Origin: JACMLX01 sp040384325 | GTDB lineage: Bacteria > Gemmatimonadota > Gemmatimonadetes > Gemmatimonadales > Gemmatimonadaceae | Direction: 5' to 3' | Length of the DNA: 64,000 bases | NCBI GenBank assembly: GCA_040384325.1 | Contig: JAZKJL010000001.1 | Coordinates: 806,001 to 870,000, forward strand | In this document: piece by piece, positions 24,820 to 33,166 of the stretch | Layout: the number at the start of each line of letters is the position of its first letter | Position numbering within the stretch: the first letter of the stretch is position 1 | Notes under the pieces: model-generated | Told to the model about the DNA's origin: nothing | What the model saw: only the letters and a program-made list of their open reading frames with translations | The model's database searches: none | Translations under genes and position numbers: made by a program

Positions 24820-25802
24820 GCCAGGTCACGCTCACCGACCAGTTCGGGCGCAGCATCGAGTACCTGCGCATCTCGGTCACCGATCGCTGCAACTTCCGCT
24901 GCACGTACTGCATGCCGCTGGAAGGCTTGCCGTGGCTGCCGAAGGCGGAGATCCTCAGTTACGAGGAGATCGTGGCCGTGGTGCAGCAGCTGGCGCCCCT
25001 TGGCCTGCGACGCATTCGCCTCACTGGTGGCGAGCCGACGATTCGTCCGCAACTGACGTCGCTGGTCGCGCAGCTGCGTGCGGTGCCTGGTGTGGAAGAC
25101 ATCGCGCTCTCGACCAACGGCGTGAAGCTGCCGGAACTCGCACAGCCGCTGCGCGATGCAGGGCTGGACCGCATCAACATGAGCGCCGACAGCCTGCGCG
25201 CCGAGCGCGTGGTGGCGATCGCGCGCCGCAACTTCCCGTTCGATCCGGTGACGTCGTTGCGCGCCGCCGAGGCGGCAGGGTTGTCGCCGATCAAGGTCAA
25301 CGTGGTCGTGATGCGTGGCGTGAACGACGATGAAGTGGGCGACTTCGCGCGACTGACGCAGGATCACCCATGGCACGTGCGCTTCATCGAGCTGATGCCG
25401 GTGGGCGACATGCGCGAGCTGACGTGGGATCACGTGGTGCCGACGGCGGAGATCCTCGACCGCATCTCGTCGGTGGATGCACTGGTGCCCGATGCGGGCC
25501 CGACGCGTGGCAACGGGCCCGCCGCCTACTATCGCTATCCGGGCGCGCCCGGCACCGTGGGCGTGATCACACCGATGACGCACACCTATTGCGGCACCTG
25601 CAACCGCGTCCGCCTGACCGCCGACGGCCGCCTGCGGACGTGCCTCTTCGGCGATCACGAGGTGAACCTGCGCGACGCATTGCGCGCGGGGCAGCCGCTG
25701 GAACCCCTGTTCCGCGAGGCGCTGGCCGGCAAGCCGAAGGAACACGCGCTGCTGCAGATGCAGGTGGGTGGACTGCGGGCATTGAGCCAGGTCGGCGGTT
25801 AG
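24816..25802 (+). CDS. moaA: GTP 3',8-cyclase
   Basis: Radical-SAM enzyme for the first step of molybdenum cofactor synthesis. 328 residues. The SAM cluster cysteines are Cys25, Cys29 and Cys32 (CNFRCTYC); LTGGEP binds SAM; the C-terminal cluster uses CGTCNRVRLTADGRLRTC (CX2CX13C). The last two residues are Gly-Gly, needed for activity in the family. The frame is open 14 codons upstream, but the ATG overlapping moaE fits. The partner moaC is not in this window. The operon order is moaD-moaE-moaA. Confidence 0.96.
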   Translation: MSQVTLTDQFGRSIEYLRISVTDRCNFRCTYCMPLEGLPWLPKAEILSYEEIVAVVQQLAPLGLRRIRLTGGEPTIRPQLTSLVAQLRAVPGVEDIALSTNGVKLPELAQPLRDAGLDRINMSADSLRAERVVAIARRNFPFDPVTSLRAAEAAGLSPIKVNVVVMRGVNDDEVGDFARLTQDHPWHVRFIELMPVGDMRELTWDHVVPTAEILDRISSVDALVPDAGPTRGNGPAAYYRYPGAPGTVGVITPMTHTYCGTCNRVRLTADGRLRTCLFGDHEVNLRDALRAGQPLEPLFREALAGKPKEHALLQMQVGGLRALSQVGG

Positions 25803-25812
25803 CACCGAAGTC

Positions 25813-25828
25813 AGGACCGTGCGGTCCT
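25813..25828 (+). terminator. Possible weak hairpin after moaA
   Basis: Six-base perfect stem (25813-25818 with 25823-25828) with GTGC loop, 10 bases after the moaA stop. No T-run follows, and the mdh promoter candidate begins three bases later, so this may instead be an operator-like palindrome. Low support. Confidence 0.25.
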
Positions 25829-25830
25829 CG

Positions 25831-25859
25831 TTGTCGGCTGCAGTACGGTCCCCTAGCTT
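25831..25859 (+). promoter_or_regulatory. Predicted promoter of mdh
   Basis: TTGTCG at 25831-25836 and TAGCTT at 25854-25859 are spaced by 17 bases. The -10 hexamer is identical to the one before the HU-like gene. The leader to the mdh ATG would be about 75 bases. Confidence 0.5.
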
Positions 25860-25941
25860 TCCGTCGATACGTGATTGTGATGGTTACCCGCATCGGCCTG
25901 CCGGTGCGATTGACGCATACCTCCCAGATCGACTACTGCAT

Positions 25942-26871
25942 ATGGTGAACAAGATCACGGTCGTTGGTGCCGGCAATGTCGGCGCCACCGCCGCACAGCG
26001 GATCGCCGAGAAGGAACTGGCGCGCCACGTGGTGATGGTGGACGTGGCCGAGGGCGTGCCGCAGGGGAAGGGCCTCGATCAGTACCAGAGCGCGCCCATC
26101 GAGGGCTTCGATTCCCTCGTCATCGGCAGCAACGGCTACGACGAGTCGGCGGGCAGCGACATCGTGGTCATCACCGCCGGCATCCCGCGCAAGCCGGGCA
26201 TGTCGCGCGATGACCTGGTGAACACCAACGCCGGCATCATGAAGGCGGTCTGCGAGCAGGTGAAGCAGACCTCGCCGGATGCGATCGTGATCGTGGTGTC
26301 GAACCCGCTCGACGTGATGTGCTACGTCGCCAAGCAGGTGACCGGCTTCCCGCGCGAGCGCGTCATCGGCATGGCCGGCGTGCTCGACACCGCCCGCTAC
26401 TGCGCCTTCCTCGCGATGGCGATGGACGTGTCGGTGAAGGACATCCGCGCGATGGTGCTCGGCGGCCACGGCGACACGATGGTGCCGCTGGTCAGCTACA
26501 CCTCGGTGAGCGGGATCCCGGTCACGCAGCTGCTCGACAAGGCGACACTGGATGCGATCGTGCAGCGCACGCGCGACGGCGGTGCCGAGATCGTGAAGTA
26601 CCTCAAGACCGGGTCGGCCTACTATGCGCCGTCGGCCGGCGCGGTGCAGATGGTGGAAGCGATCGTGAACGACCAGAAGCGGATCCTGCCCTGCGCCGCG
26701 TGGCTCGACGGCGAGTACGGCATGTCGGGTCTGTACCTGGGCGTGCCGTGCAAGCTGGGTCGCAACGGGCTGGAGAAGGTGATCGAGGTCGAGCTGACGG
26801 CGGATGAACGAGCGGCGCTCGAGAAGAGTGCACAGGCGGTCCGCGAGCCGATGGCAGCGCTCACGATCTGA
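25942..26871 (+). CDS. mdh: Malate dehydrogenase (lactate-dehydrogenase-like type)
   Basis: NAD-dependent oxidation of malate to oxaloacetate in the TCA cycle. 309 residues. The Rossmann loop GAGNVGATAAQ is near 8-18; Asp in MVDVAEG near 32-38 selects NAD; GKGLDQYQSAPIEGFD and the catalytic His in GGHGDTMVPL are present, and the AGIPRKPGMSRDDL substrate loop has the MDH-type Arg pair. This is the tetrameric, LDH-like type found in Chloroflexus and Chlorobium. The ATG at 25942 starts the conserved region; upstream in-frame codons are not homologous. An intrinsic terminator follows. Confidence 0.95.
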   Translation: MVNKITVVGAGNVGATAAQRIAEKELARHVVMVDVAEGVPQGKGLDQYQSAPIEGFDSLVIGSNGYDESAGSDIVVITAGIPRKPGMSRDDLVNTNAGIMKAVCEQVKQTSPDAIVIVVSNPLDVMCYVAKQVTGFPRERVIGMAGVLDTARYCAFLAMAMDVSVKDIRAMVLGGHGDTMVPLVSYTSVSGIPVTQLLDKATLDAIVQRTRDGGAEIVKYLKTGSAYYAPSAGAVQMVEAIVNDQKRILPCAAWLDGEYGMSGLYLGVPCKLGRNGLEKVIEVELTADERAALEKSAQAVREPMAALTI

Positions 26872-26883
26872 GCAAGTTTCGAG

Positions 26884-26920
26884 CGGCGGACCGGGGCGAT
26901 TCCTGGTCCGCCGTTTCTTC
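26884..26920 (+). terminator. Rho-independent terminator of mdh
   Basis: A 9-bp stem (26884-26892 with 26905-26913) is followed by TTTCTTC. It lies 13 bases after the mdh stop and 40 bases before sdhC, so mdh and sdh are probably separate units or joined by partial read-through. Confidence 0.7.
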
Positions 26921-26959
26921 ACGACTTCATCCTGACCCAGTTCCGGAGCAACCTGCTCG

Positions 26960-27619
26960 ATGAACACGGTGTTGACGTTCTGGCGCTCCACCATCGGCAA
27001 GAAGGTGGTGATGGGCGTGACGGGGCTGATCGGTCTCGGCTTCGTGATCGGCCACATGGCCGGCAACCTGCAGGCATTCGCCGGGGCGGAGCAGCTCGAC
27101 GCCTACGGCGCCCTGCTGCATGGCCCGCTGCATGAACTGGTGCTGATCGCACGCGTGGTGCTGATCGCGGCGGTGATCCTGCACGTGACGGCGGCGTACC
27201 AGCTGACGATGCTCTCGCGCGCCGCGCGCCCGGTGGACTACGCCTCGCGCAAGCCGCAGGTGAGCACGCTGGCGGCGCGCACGCTGCGCTGGGGCGGCGT
27301 GCTGCTGCTGGTGTTCATCGTCTTCCACATCCTGCACTTCACGATCGGCAGCGTGCACCCTGACTTCGTGGAGGGCCGGATCTACCGGAACCTCGCCACC
27401 GGGTTCGAGGTGAAGTGGGTGGCGGTGTTCTACCTGGTGGCGATGATCGCGCTCGGCATGCACCTCTTCCACGGCGCCTGGAGCTCGATGCGCACGCTGG
27501 GTGTGGCGAAGCAGAAGGCGCACCCCATCAAGCGGTACCTGCCAGTGGTGCTGGCGGTGGTGATCTCCCTCGGGTTCGCGGCGATCCCGCTGGCCTTCCT
27601 TCTCGGTGTTCTCAGGTAG
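26960..27619 (+). CDS. sdhC: Succinate dehydrogenase cytochrome b558 subunit
   Basis: 219-residue inner-membrane diheme anchor of type-B succinate:quinone oxidoreductase. Five hydrophobic helices are visible (about 15-35, 58-85, 110-130, 150-175, 187-212). Conserved His residues fitting heme ligation are His32 (GHMAGN), His75, His123 or His126 and His168. A single membrane subunit, rather than SdhC plus SdhD, marks the b558 type that works with menaquinone, in keeping with the mqn genes. It starts the sdhCAB operon; no clear promoter is seen in the 40 bases after the mdh terminator. Confidence 0.92.
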   Translation: MNTVLTFWRSTIGKKVVMGVTGLIGLGFVIGHMAGNLQAFAGAEQLDAYGALLHGPLHELVLIARVVLIAAVILHVTAAYQLTMLSRAARPVDYASRKPQVSTLAARTLRWGGVLLLVFIVFHILHFTIGSVHPDFVEGRIYRNLATGFEVKWVAVFYLVAMIALGMHLFHGAWSSMRTLGVAKQKAHPIKRYLPVVLAVVISLGFAAIPLAFLLGVLR

Positions 27620-27634
27620 TCGGGCGCACAGCAT

Positions 27635-29548
27635 ATGGAACTGAAGTCCAAGATCCCGTCGGGTCCCCTCGAGCAGAAGTGGGACGCGCACCGCTTCAAC
27701 ATGAAGCTGGTGAACCCGGCCAACAAACGGAAATACCACGTGATCGTGGTCGGCGCCGGGCTGGCTGGTGCCTCGGCCGCGGCCACGATGTCGGAGCTCG
27801 GCTACAAGGTCTCCTGCTTCGTCTACCACGACTCACCGCGTCGCGCGCATTCGATCGCGGCGCAGGGTGGCATCAACGCCGCCAAGAACTACCAGAACGA
27901 CGGCGACTCGGTGAAGCGCCTCTTCTACGACACGATCAAGGGCGGCGACTTCCGCGCCCGCGAGGCGAACGTGTACCGCCTGGCGCAGGTGTCGGTGAAC
28001 ATCATCGACCAGTGCGTGGCGCAGGGCGTGCCGTTCGCGCGTGAATACGGCGGGCTGCTGACCAACCGCTCGTTCGGTGGCGCACAGGTGAGCCGCACGT
28101 TCTACGCGCGCGGCCAGACCGGCCAGCAACTGCTGCTGGGTGCCTACCAGGCGCTGGAGAAGCAGGTGGGCAAGGGAGCGATCACGATGCACACGCTGAC
28201 CGAGATGCTGGACGTGATCCTGGTGGACGGCGTCGCGCGCGGCATCGTGGCGCGTGACCTGCGCACCGGCAAGATCACGTCGCACCTCGCCGACGCGGTG
28301 GTGCTGGCGACGGGTGGCTACGGCAACGTGTTCTTCCTCTCCACCAATGCCAAGCAGTCGAACGTGACGGCCAGCTGGCGCGCCTACAAGCGCGGCGCGG
28401 CCTTCGCCAATCCCTGCTTCACGCAGATCCATCCGACCTGCATTCCGCAGGCGGGCGATCACCAGTCGAAGCTGACGCTGATGTCGGAGTCGCTCCGCAA
28501 CGACGGCCGTTGCTGGGCGCCGGTGAAGAAGGGCGACACCCGCAACCCGCGCGACATCCCGGAAGCGGAGCGCGACTACTTCCTCGAACGGAAGTATCCG
28601 AGCTTCGGCAACCTCGCACCGCGTGACATCGCCAGCCGCGCCGCCAAGGAAGTCTGCGACGAGGGCCGGGGGGTGGGCGAGACCGGCCTTGGCGTGTACC
28701 TCGACTTCGCCGATTCCATCAAGCGCGTGGGCGAGAAGGCGATCGGCGAACGCTACGGCAACCTGTTCGAGATGTACCAGCGGATCACGGACGAGGACCC
28801 GTACCAGCAGCCGATGCGCATCTACCCGGCCGTGCATTACACGATGGGCGGCACGTGGGTGGACTACAACCTGATGAGCACCATCCCCGGCCTGCACGTG
28901 CTGGGCGAGGCGAACTTCTCCGATCACGGCGCCAACCGCCTCGGCGCCAGTGCGCTGATGCAGGGCCTGGCCGATGGCTACTTCGTGATCCCGGTGACGA
29001 TCGGCGACTACCTCGCCCAGGCGAAACTCCCGGCGGTGACGGCGGACCATCCCGAGGTGCGGGCGGCAGAAGTCGCGGCCGCCGAGCGCATGCAGCGGCT
29101 GGTCGGCATCAAGGGGAAGCGGTCGGTGGACAGCTTCCATCGCGACCTCGGCAAGATCATGTGGGACAAGTGCGGCATGGCGCGCAATACCGCCTCGCTG
29201 ACGACGGCGATGGGCGAGATCGGTGCGCTGAAGGAGGAGTTCTGGCGCAACGTGAGCGTGCCGGGGAGCGACGCGGACCTCAACCAGGCGCTGGAGAAGG
29301 CCAATCGCGTGGCCGACTTCATGGAGCTCGGTGAGCTGATGTGCCGCGACGCGCTGGAGCGCGAGGAGAGCTGCGGCGGCCATTTCCGCACCGAATACCA
29401 GACGCCCGACGGCGAGGCGCTGCGCAACGACGACAAGTACGCCCACGTCGCGGCATGGCAATACAACGGCGAGAGCGCGGCACCGACGCGGCTCGTGGAA
29501 CCGCTCACGTTCGAGAACGTGCAGCTCAGCCAGCGGAGCTACAAGTAA
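27635..29548 (+). CDS. sdhA: Succinate dehydrogenase flavoprotein subunit
   Basis: 637 residues; oxidises succinate to fumarate. VIVVGAGLAGASAAA binds FAD near 33-47; HSIAAQGGINAAKNYQNDGDS carries the covalent-FAD His region typical of type-B enzymes; RLGASALMQGLADGYFV near the C-terminal third and the HYTMGGTWVDYN segment supply active-site His and Arg residues. It follows sdhC by 15 bases and shares one base with sdhB (TAATG). Its N-terminal 30 residues before the FAD fold are polar, as in related b558-family enzymes. Confidence 0.96.
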   Translation: MELKSKIPSGPLEQKWDAHRFNMKLVNPANKRKYHVIVVGAGLAGASAAATMSELGYKVSCFVYHDSPRRAHSIAAQGGINAAKNYQNDGDSVKRLFYDTIKGGDFRAREANVYRLAQVSVNIIDQCVAQGVPFAREYGGLLTNRSFGGAQVSRTFYARGQTGQQLLLGAYQALEKQVGKGAITMHTLTEMLDVILVDGVARGIVARDLRTGKITSHLADAVVLATGGYGNVFFLSTNAKQSNVTASWRAYKRGAAFANPCFTQIHPTCIPQAGDHQSKLTLMSESLRNDGRCWAPVKKGDTRNPRDIPEAERDYFLERKYPSFGNLAPRDIASRAAKEVCDEGRGVGETGLGVYLDFADSIKRVGEKAIGERYGNLFEMYQRITDEDPYQQPMRIYPAVHYTMGGTWVDYNLMSTIPGLHVLGEANFSDHGANRLGASALMQGLADGYFVIPVTIGDYLAQAKLPAVTADHPEVRAAEVAAAERMQRLVGIKGKRSVDSFHRDLGKIMWDKCGMARNTASLTTAMGEIGALKEEFWRNVSVPGSDADLNQALEKANRVADFMELGELMCRDALEREESCGGHFRTEYQTPDGEALRNDDKYAHVAAWQYNGESAAPTRLVEPLTFENVQLSQRSYK

Positions 29549-30321
29549 TGCATTTCACGCTCAAGGTCTGGCGCCAGGCCAGCACCACCAGCCAGGGTCG
29601 CCTCGAGACGTACCAGGCGAAGGACATCCCGTCGGATGCCTCGTTCCTCGAGATGATCGACATCGTCAACGACCACCTCGAGGAGGAGGGCAAGGAGCCG
29701 ATCGCCTTCGCCCACGACTGTCGCGAGGGAATCTGCGGCAGCTGCAGCATGATGATCGACGGGGTGGCCCACGGTCCGGTGAAGGGCGCCGCCACCTGCC
29801 AGGTGCACATGCGCACCTTCACCGACGGCCAGGAGATCACCGTCGAGCCGTGGCGTTCGGTGGCGTTCCCGGTGCTGAAGGACCTGATCACCGATCGCAG
29901 TGCGCTCGATCGCATCATCCAGCGGGGCGGCTACATCAGCGCTCCCACCGGCGGCGCACGCGACGCGAACGAGATCCTGGTGGCGAAGCAGGACTCCGAC
30001 TCGGCGATGGATGCCGCCGCCTGCATCGGCTGCGGCGCCTGTGTGGCCGCCTGCCCGAACGGATCGGCGTCGTTGTTCACCGGCGCCAAGATCGCGCACC
30101 TCGGCCGCCTGCCGCAGGGCCAGCCCGAGCGCTACAAGCGGGTCGAGGCGATGGTGGCGCAGATGGACGCCGAACATTTCGGCCACTGCACGCTGTACGG
30201 TGAGTGCCAGGAAGCGTGCCCGAAGCAGATCTCCATCGACGTCATCACCCGCATGAACCGCGACTACATCGTCGCCACCGCGACCAAGGCACCGGAGATG
30301 GCGGGTCACGGCTCGGATTGA
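29548..30321 (+). CDS. sdhB: Succinate dehydrogenase iron-sulfur subunit
   Basis: 257 residues. The plant-type [2Fe-2S] cluster uses CREGICGSC and a later Cys near 84; [4Fe-4S] and [3Fe-4S] clusters use CIGCGACVAACPNG (about 158-171), CTLYGECQEACP (about 214-225). Electrons pass from SdhA FAD to the b558 hemes. The ATG at 29548 overlaps the sdhA stop codon by one base. The gene ends 50 bases before a palindromic repeat element that separates it from convergent dcd. Confidence 0.96.
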   Translation: MHFTLKVWRQASTTSQGRLETYQAKDIPSDASFLEMIDIVNDHLEEEGKEPIAFAHDCREGICGSCSMMIDGVAHGPVKGAATCQVHMRTFTDGQEITVEPWRSVAFPVLKDLITDRSALDRIIQRGGYISAPTGGARDANEILVAKQDSDSAMDAAACIGCGACVAACPNGSASLFTGAKIAHLGRLPQGQPERYKRVEAMVAQMDAEHFGHCTLYGECQEACPKQISIDVITRMNRDYIVATATKAPEMAGHGSD

Positions 30322-30373
30322 GCTCGTGCGGCACGCGATGCTGACGTCGTCGGCTGCCACATGTTCGCGATCC

Positions 30374-30681
30374 ACAACCGCAACTGGAAGTGCAACCGCA
30401 ACTGCTTGACGCAAAGGCGCAAAGACACAAGGACGCAAAGAGGTCTGTGTCTGGTCGTCAATGGCTCGCGATGCCGAACTAGAAATGCTGTGGGAACTGC
30501 GCTCATCGAACGCAGTTCCCACAGCATTACTTGTCCGACTCGGGCGGCGTCAGTCGGCGAAGCGCAGAACGCTTTGCGCCTTCGTGTCTTTGCGCCTTTG
30601 CGTCAAGCAGTTGCAGTTAGCGCAGTTGCAGTTAGCGCAGTTGCGGTTAGAGCTGTCGCAGTTACAGCAGTTGCAGTTACA
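30374..30681. repeat. Composite palindromic repeat with tandem 15-bp units
   Basis: Occupies most of the 393-base gap after sdhB. From outside in: two copies of AACCGCAACTG (30376-30386, 30394-30404); a 31-nt perfect inverted-repeat arm (30398-30428 with 30584-30614) made of CGCAAAG-like heptads; a perfect 18-bp hairpin in the centre (30484-30501 with 30511-30528, 9-nt loop). On the right are five tandem 15-bp units (30607-30681) of the type GCAGTTGCAGTTAGC, inverse in orientation to the left copies. Short frames across it encode only low-complexity peptides. It lies between convergent sdhB and dcd and may act as a terminator or be a small mobile palindrome. The remaining bases to 30714 show nothing else. 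Confidence 0.85.
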
Positions 30682-30714
30682 GCCGTCCCAGACACTGCAG
30701 CGCCGCGCGCCAGC

Positions 30715-31269
30715 TCAGAGCTTCGGTAGCGTGATCCCGACCTGCGCCTGGTACTTGCCGCGCTTGTCTCGGTAGCTGACGTCGGGCGGGGCATTGCCCT
30801 GCAGGAACAGCACCTGCGCGATGCCTTCGTTGGCGTAGATCTTGGCCGGCAGCGGAGTGGTGTTCGAGATCTCCAGCGTCACGAACCCTTCCCATTCCGG
30901 CTCGAAGGGCGTGACGTTGGTGATGATGCCGCAGCGGGCGTAAGTCGACTTGCCCACGCAGATCGTCAGGATGTCGCGCGGGATGCGGAAGTATTCCACC
31001 GACCGGGCGAGGGCGAAGCTGTTGGGCGGGACGATGCACGAGTCGCCCTCGAACTCCACGAAGCTCCGCGGATCGAAGTCCTTCGGGTCCACGATCGAAC
31101 TGAGGACGTTGGTGAAGATCTTGAATTCCCGGGCCACCCGCATGTCATAGCCGTACGAGGAGACCCCGTAGCTGATGACACCGTCGCGGACCTGCCGGTC
31201 TTCGTAGGGTTCGATCATCCCGTGGTCGAGCGCCATGCGGCGGATCCACGCGTCGTTCATGATGGGCAT
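30715..31269 (-). CDS. dcd: dCTP deaminase
   Basis: 184 residues. Converts dCTP to dUTP (or dUMP in bifunctional forms) for thymidylate supply. The trimeric dUTPase-like fold is recognisable: GKSTYARCGI at the active site, NVTPFEPEWEGFVTLEISNT with the catalytic Glu, NEGIAQVLF, and the SYRDKRGKYQAQ C-terminal lid. The frame is open 49 codons upstream to a position in the nuoA promoter region, but those residues are Pro/Gly/Arg-rich and not homologous; ATG at 31269 or three codons later at 31260 is the likely start. It diverges from the nuo operon. Confidence 0.92.
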   Translation of the reverse strand: MPIMNDAWIRRMALDHGMIEPYEDRQVRDGVISYGVSSYGYDMRVAREFKIFTNVLSSIVDPKDFDPRSFVEFEGDSCIVPPNSFALARSVEYFRIPRDILTICVGKSTYARCGIITNVTPFEPEWEGFVTLEISNTTPLPAKIYANEGIAQVLFLQGNAPPDVSYRDKRGKYQAQVGITLPKL

Positions 31270-31378
31270 GGCGCGGGAACGTAGTGGCCCCGCGCCTGCC
31301 GTGCCACCGGCCGGCGTCGTGCTGCCGACCCGGGGCGCAGGGCCCTCCGGCATGCCACGCACCGCCCTCCGCGGAGCG

Positions 31379-31407
31379 TTGAAGTACGTTCGGCGCTGGG
31401 CTACCTT
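31379..31407 (+). promoter_or_regulatory. Predicted promoter of the nuo operon
   Basis: TTGAAG at 31379-31384 and TACCTT at 31402-31407 are spaced by 17 bases. The start site would be about 40 bases before the nuoA ATG. It lies in the 183-base divergent region shared with dcd. Confidence 0.5.
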
Positions 31408-31452
31408 GCCCGTCACAGGTTAGTGAATTTTTTCACGAGCATTCGACCACGC

Positions 31453-31857
31453 ATGGGGCTTCAAGCGTACCTCCCAATCCTGATGTTGATGGGTTTCGTT
31501 CTCGTGAACGCGGCCGTCATCATCGGTTTGTCGCAATGGGCCATGCGGCGGCGGCCAAGCACGGTCAAGTCGGAGGCGTACGAATCGGGCATCCCGGTGG
31601 TCGGCGATGCCCGTGAGCGGTTCTCGGTGAAGTTCTACCTCGTCGCGATGCTCTTCATCGTGTTCGACGTCGAGACGGTGTTCCTGATCCCGTGGGGCAC
31701 GGCGTTCCGGCGGCTGTCGTGCCAGGGTGCCGTGGTGGATGGCGTCTGCTCCGGCGCGGTGAGTTTCTTCGGCCTCGGCGAGATGCTGGTGTTCATGGCC
31801 ATCCTCGCGGTCGGCCTGACCTACGTCTGGCGCAAGGGAGCATTGCAATGGGATTGA
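31453..31857 (+). CDS. nuoA: NADH-quinone oxidoreductase subunit A
   Basis: 134 residues with three membrane helices (about 6-28, 62-82, 100-125). ESGIPVVGDARERFSVKFY precedes helix 2, and FDVETVFLIPW is the family signature. The frame can start at GTG 31423, but the ATG at 31453 gives the normal short N-terminus before YLPIL. First gene of a complete 14-gene complex I operon; overlaps nuoB by 10 bases. Confidence 0.95.
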   Translation: MGLQAYLPILMLMGFVLVNAAVIIGLSQWAMRRRPSTVKSEAYESGIPVVGDARERFSVKFYLVAMLFIVFDVETVFLIPWGTAFRRLSCQGAVVDGVCSGAVSFFGLGEMLVFMAILAVGLTYVWRKGALQWD

Positions 31858-32477
31858 CGCCCGCCGCACCGACGTCTCGCGTGTCCTACGACCCACCGTC
31901 GCAGGAGGGCTGGGTCACCACGCGCCTCGAGTTCCTGGTGAACTGGGGCCGTGCCAACTCCCTCTGGCCGATGCCGTTCGGCACCGCCTGCTGCGCGATC
32001 GAGTTCATGGCCACCGCCGCCAGCCGCTTCGACCTCGCGCGCTTCGGCATGGAGCGCATGAGTTATTCGCCGCGACAGGCCGATGTGCTGATCTGCGCCG
32101 GCCGCGTGCCGTTCAAGCTGGCGCCGGTCATCCGCCGCATCTACGAGCAGATGCCGCAGCCGAAGTGGGTCATCTCGATGGGGGCCTGCGCCTCCACCGG
32201 TGGCATGTTCGACAACTACGCCGTGGTGCAGGGCATCGACACCATCATTCCGGTGGACGTCTACGTGCCCGGCTGCCCGCCGCGCCCCGAGGCGCTGATC
32301 CACGGGATCATGATGCTGCAGGAGAAGGTCAAGCAGCAGCGCTCCCTGTCCAACGACCGGCAGTACGACGAGATCGCGATCGATCCCACCTCGCGCCTCT
32401 ACATCCCGCCGTCACGCATCGACGAGTTGTCGGAGCCGTTCGGCAACTCGGTGCACCAGACCCGGTCCGCGCCATGA
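31848..32477 (+). CDS. nuoB: NADH-quinone oxidoreductase subunit B
   Basis: 209 residues, carries cluster N2 next to the quinone site. The tandem Cys pair is in FGTACCAIEFM (about 40-50), followed by Cys in GACASTGG and in VPGCPPRPE. Has a C-terminal tail of about 40 residues past the core. ATG at 31848 overlaps nuoA; the frame stays open upstream but without homology. Overlaps nuoC by 4 bases. Confidence 0.96.
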   Translation: MGLTPAAPTSRVSYDPPSQEGWVTTRLEFLVNWGRANSLWPMPFGTACCAIEFMATAASRFDLARFGMERMSYSPRQADVLICAGRVPFKLAPVIRRIYEQMPQPKWVISMGACASTGGMFDNYAVVQGIDTIIPVDVYVPGCPPRPEALIHGIMMLQEKVKQQRSLSNDRQYDEIAIDPTSRLYIPPSRIDELSEPFGNSVHQTRSAP

Positions 32478-33163
32478 CGGTCGTGCTGCCTGGTGCAGCG
32501 CTGCCGGCCGGCACGCCCGATCCCGTCACGCCGCGCGCGATTCCGCATCGCGGCGGTGACGCCAACCCGTCGGTGGAGGCGCTGCGCGCGCAGTTCGGCG
32601 CCGCCATCCAGCGACACGAGGTGACGTGGGGCGAGACCTGTGTCTGGATCGACGCCGCCCGTGTGCGCGAGATCGCGCTCTGGCTGCGCGACGATCCCGC
32701 ACAGCAGTACGATTATCTGGTGGACGTGACGGCGGTCGAACATCGCGACGCCGGCCTGCCGCTGGAGATGGTCTGGCACCTGCGGTCGCTCCCGTTCCGC
32801 CGCTTCCTGCGCCTGAAGGCGGCACTGGATGGCGCGGCGGAACTGGAGGTGCCGAGCATCGAGCCGGTCTACAAGTCCGCCAACTGGCTCGAGCGCGAGA
32901 CGTACGACATGTTCGGCATCCGCTTCAGCGGGCACTCTGACCTGCGCCGCATCCTGATGTGGGAGAGCTACGCCGAAGGATTCCCGCTGCGGAAGGACTT
33001 CCCGCTGCGCGGTCGCTTCTCGCGGGCCGAGCAGCTGTCGCAGTCGCTGTCCGCCAACCCGGAGGCGCCGTACTCGATGGAGGAGCTGAGCGTGGCCGAT
33101 GCCTTCCACGAACTGCCGGCCGACATGCGTGAGCGACTGCTGCGCGCCAAGGGTGAGGGCTGA
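32474..33163 (+). CDS. nuoC: NADH-quinone oxidoreductase subunit C
   Basis: 229 residues of the peripheral arm. The 30-kDa-subunit signature ERETYDMFGIRFSGHSDLRRIL with the following WE and FPLRKDFPL motifs lies at about 139-178. The N-terminal 35 residues are a Pro/Ala-rich lead. The C-terminal ~50 residues are an extra acidic/helical tail. Separate from NuoD (not a NuoCD fusion). ATG overlaps the nuoB stop (ATGA). Confidence 0.94.
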   Translation: MTVVLPGAALPAGTPDPVTPRAIPHRGGDANPSVEALRAQFGAAIQRHEVTWGETCVWIDAARVREIALWLRDDPAQQYDYLVDVTAVEHRDAGLPLEMVWHLRSLPFRRFLRLKAALDGAAELEVPSIEPVYKSANWLERETYDMFGIRFSGHSDLRRILMWESYAEGFPLRKDFPLRGRFSRAEQLSQSLSANPEAPYSMEELSVADAFHELPADMRERLLRAKGEG

Positions 33164-33166
33164 CGC

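Noticed and set aside
30361..30794. Short open frames on both strands across the repeat region
   Set aside because: They translate into repeated Leu/Gln/Ala or Thr/Ala/Val units and simply reflect the 15-bp tandem repeats.
31270..31416. 49-codon N-terminal extension of dcd
   Set aside because: Pro/Gly/Arg-rich and without homology; it would also run through the nuo promoter. ATG 31269 fits the family.
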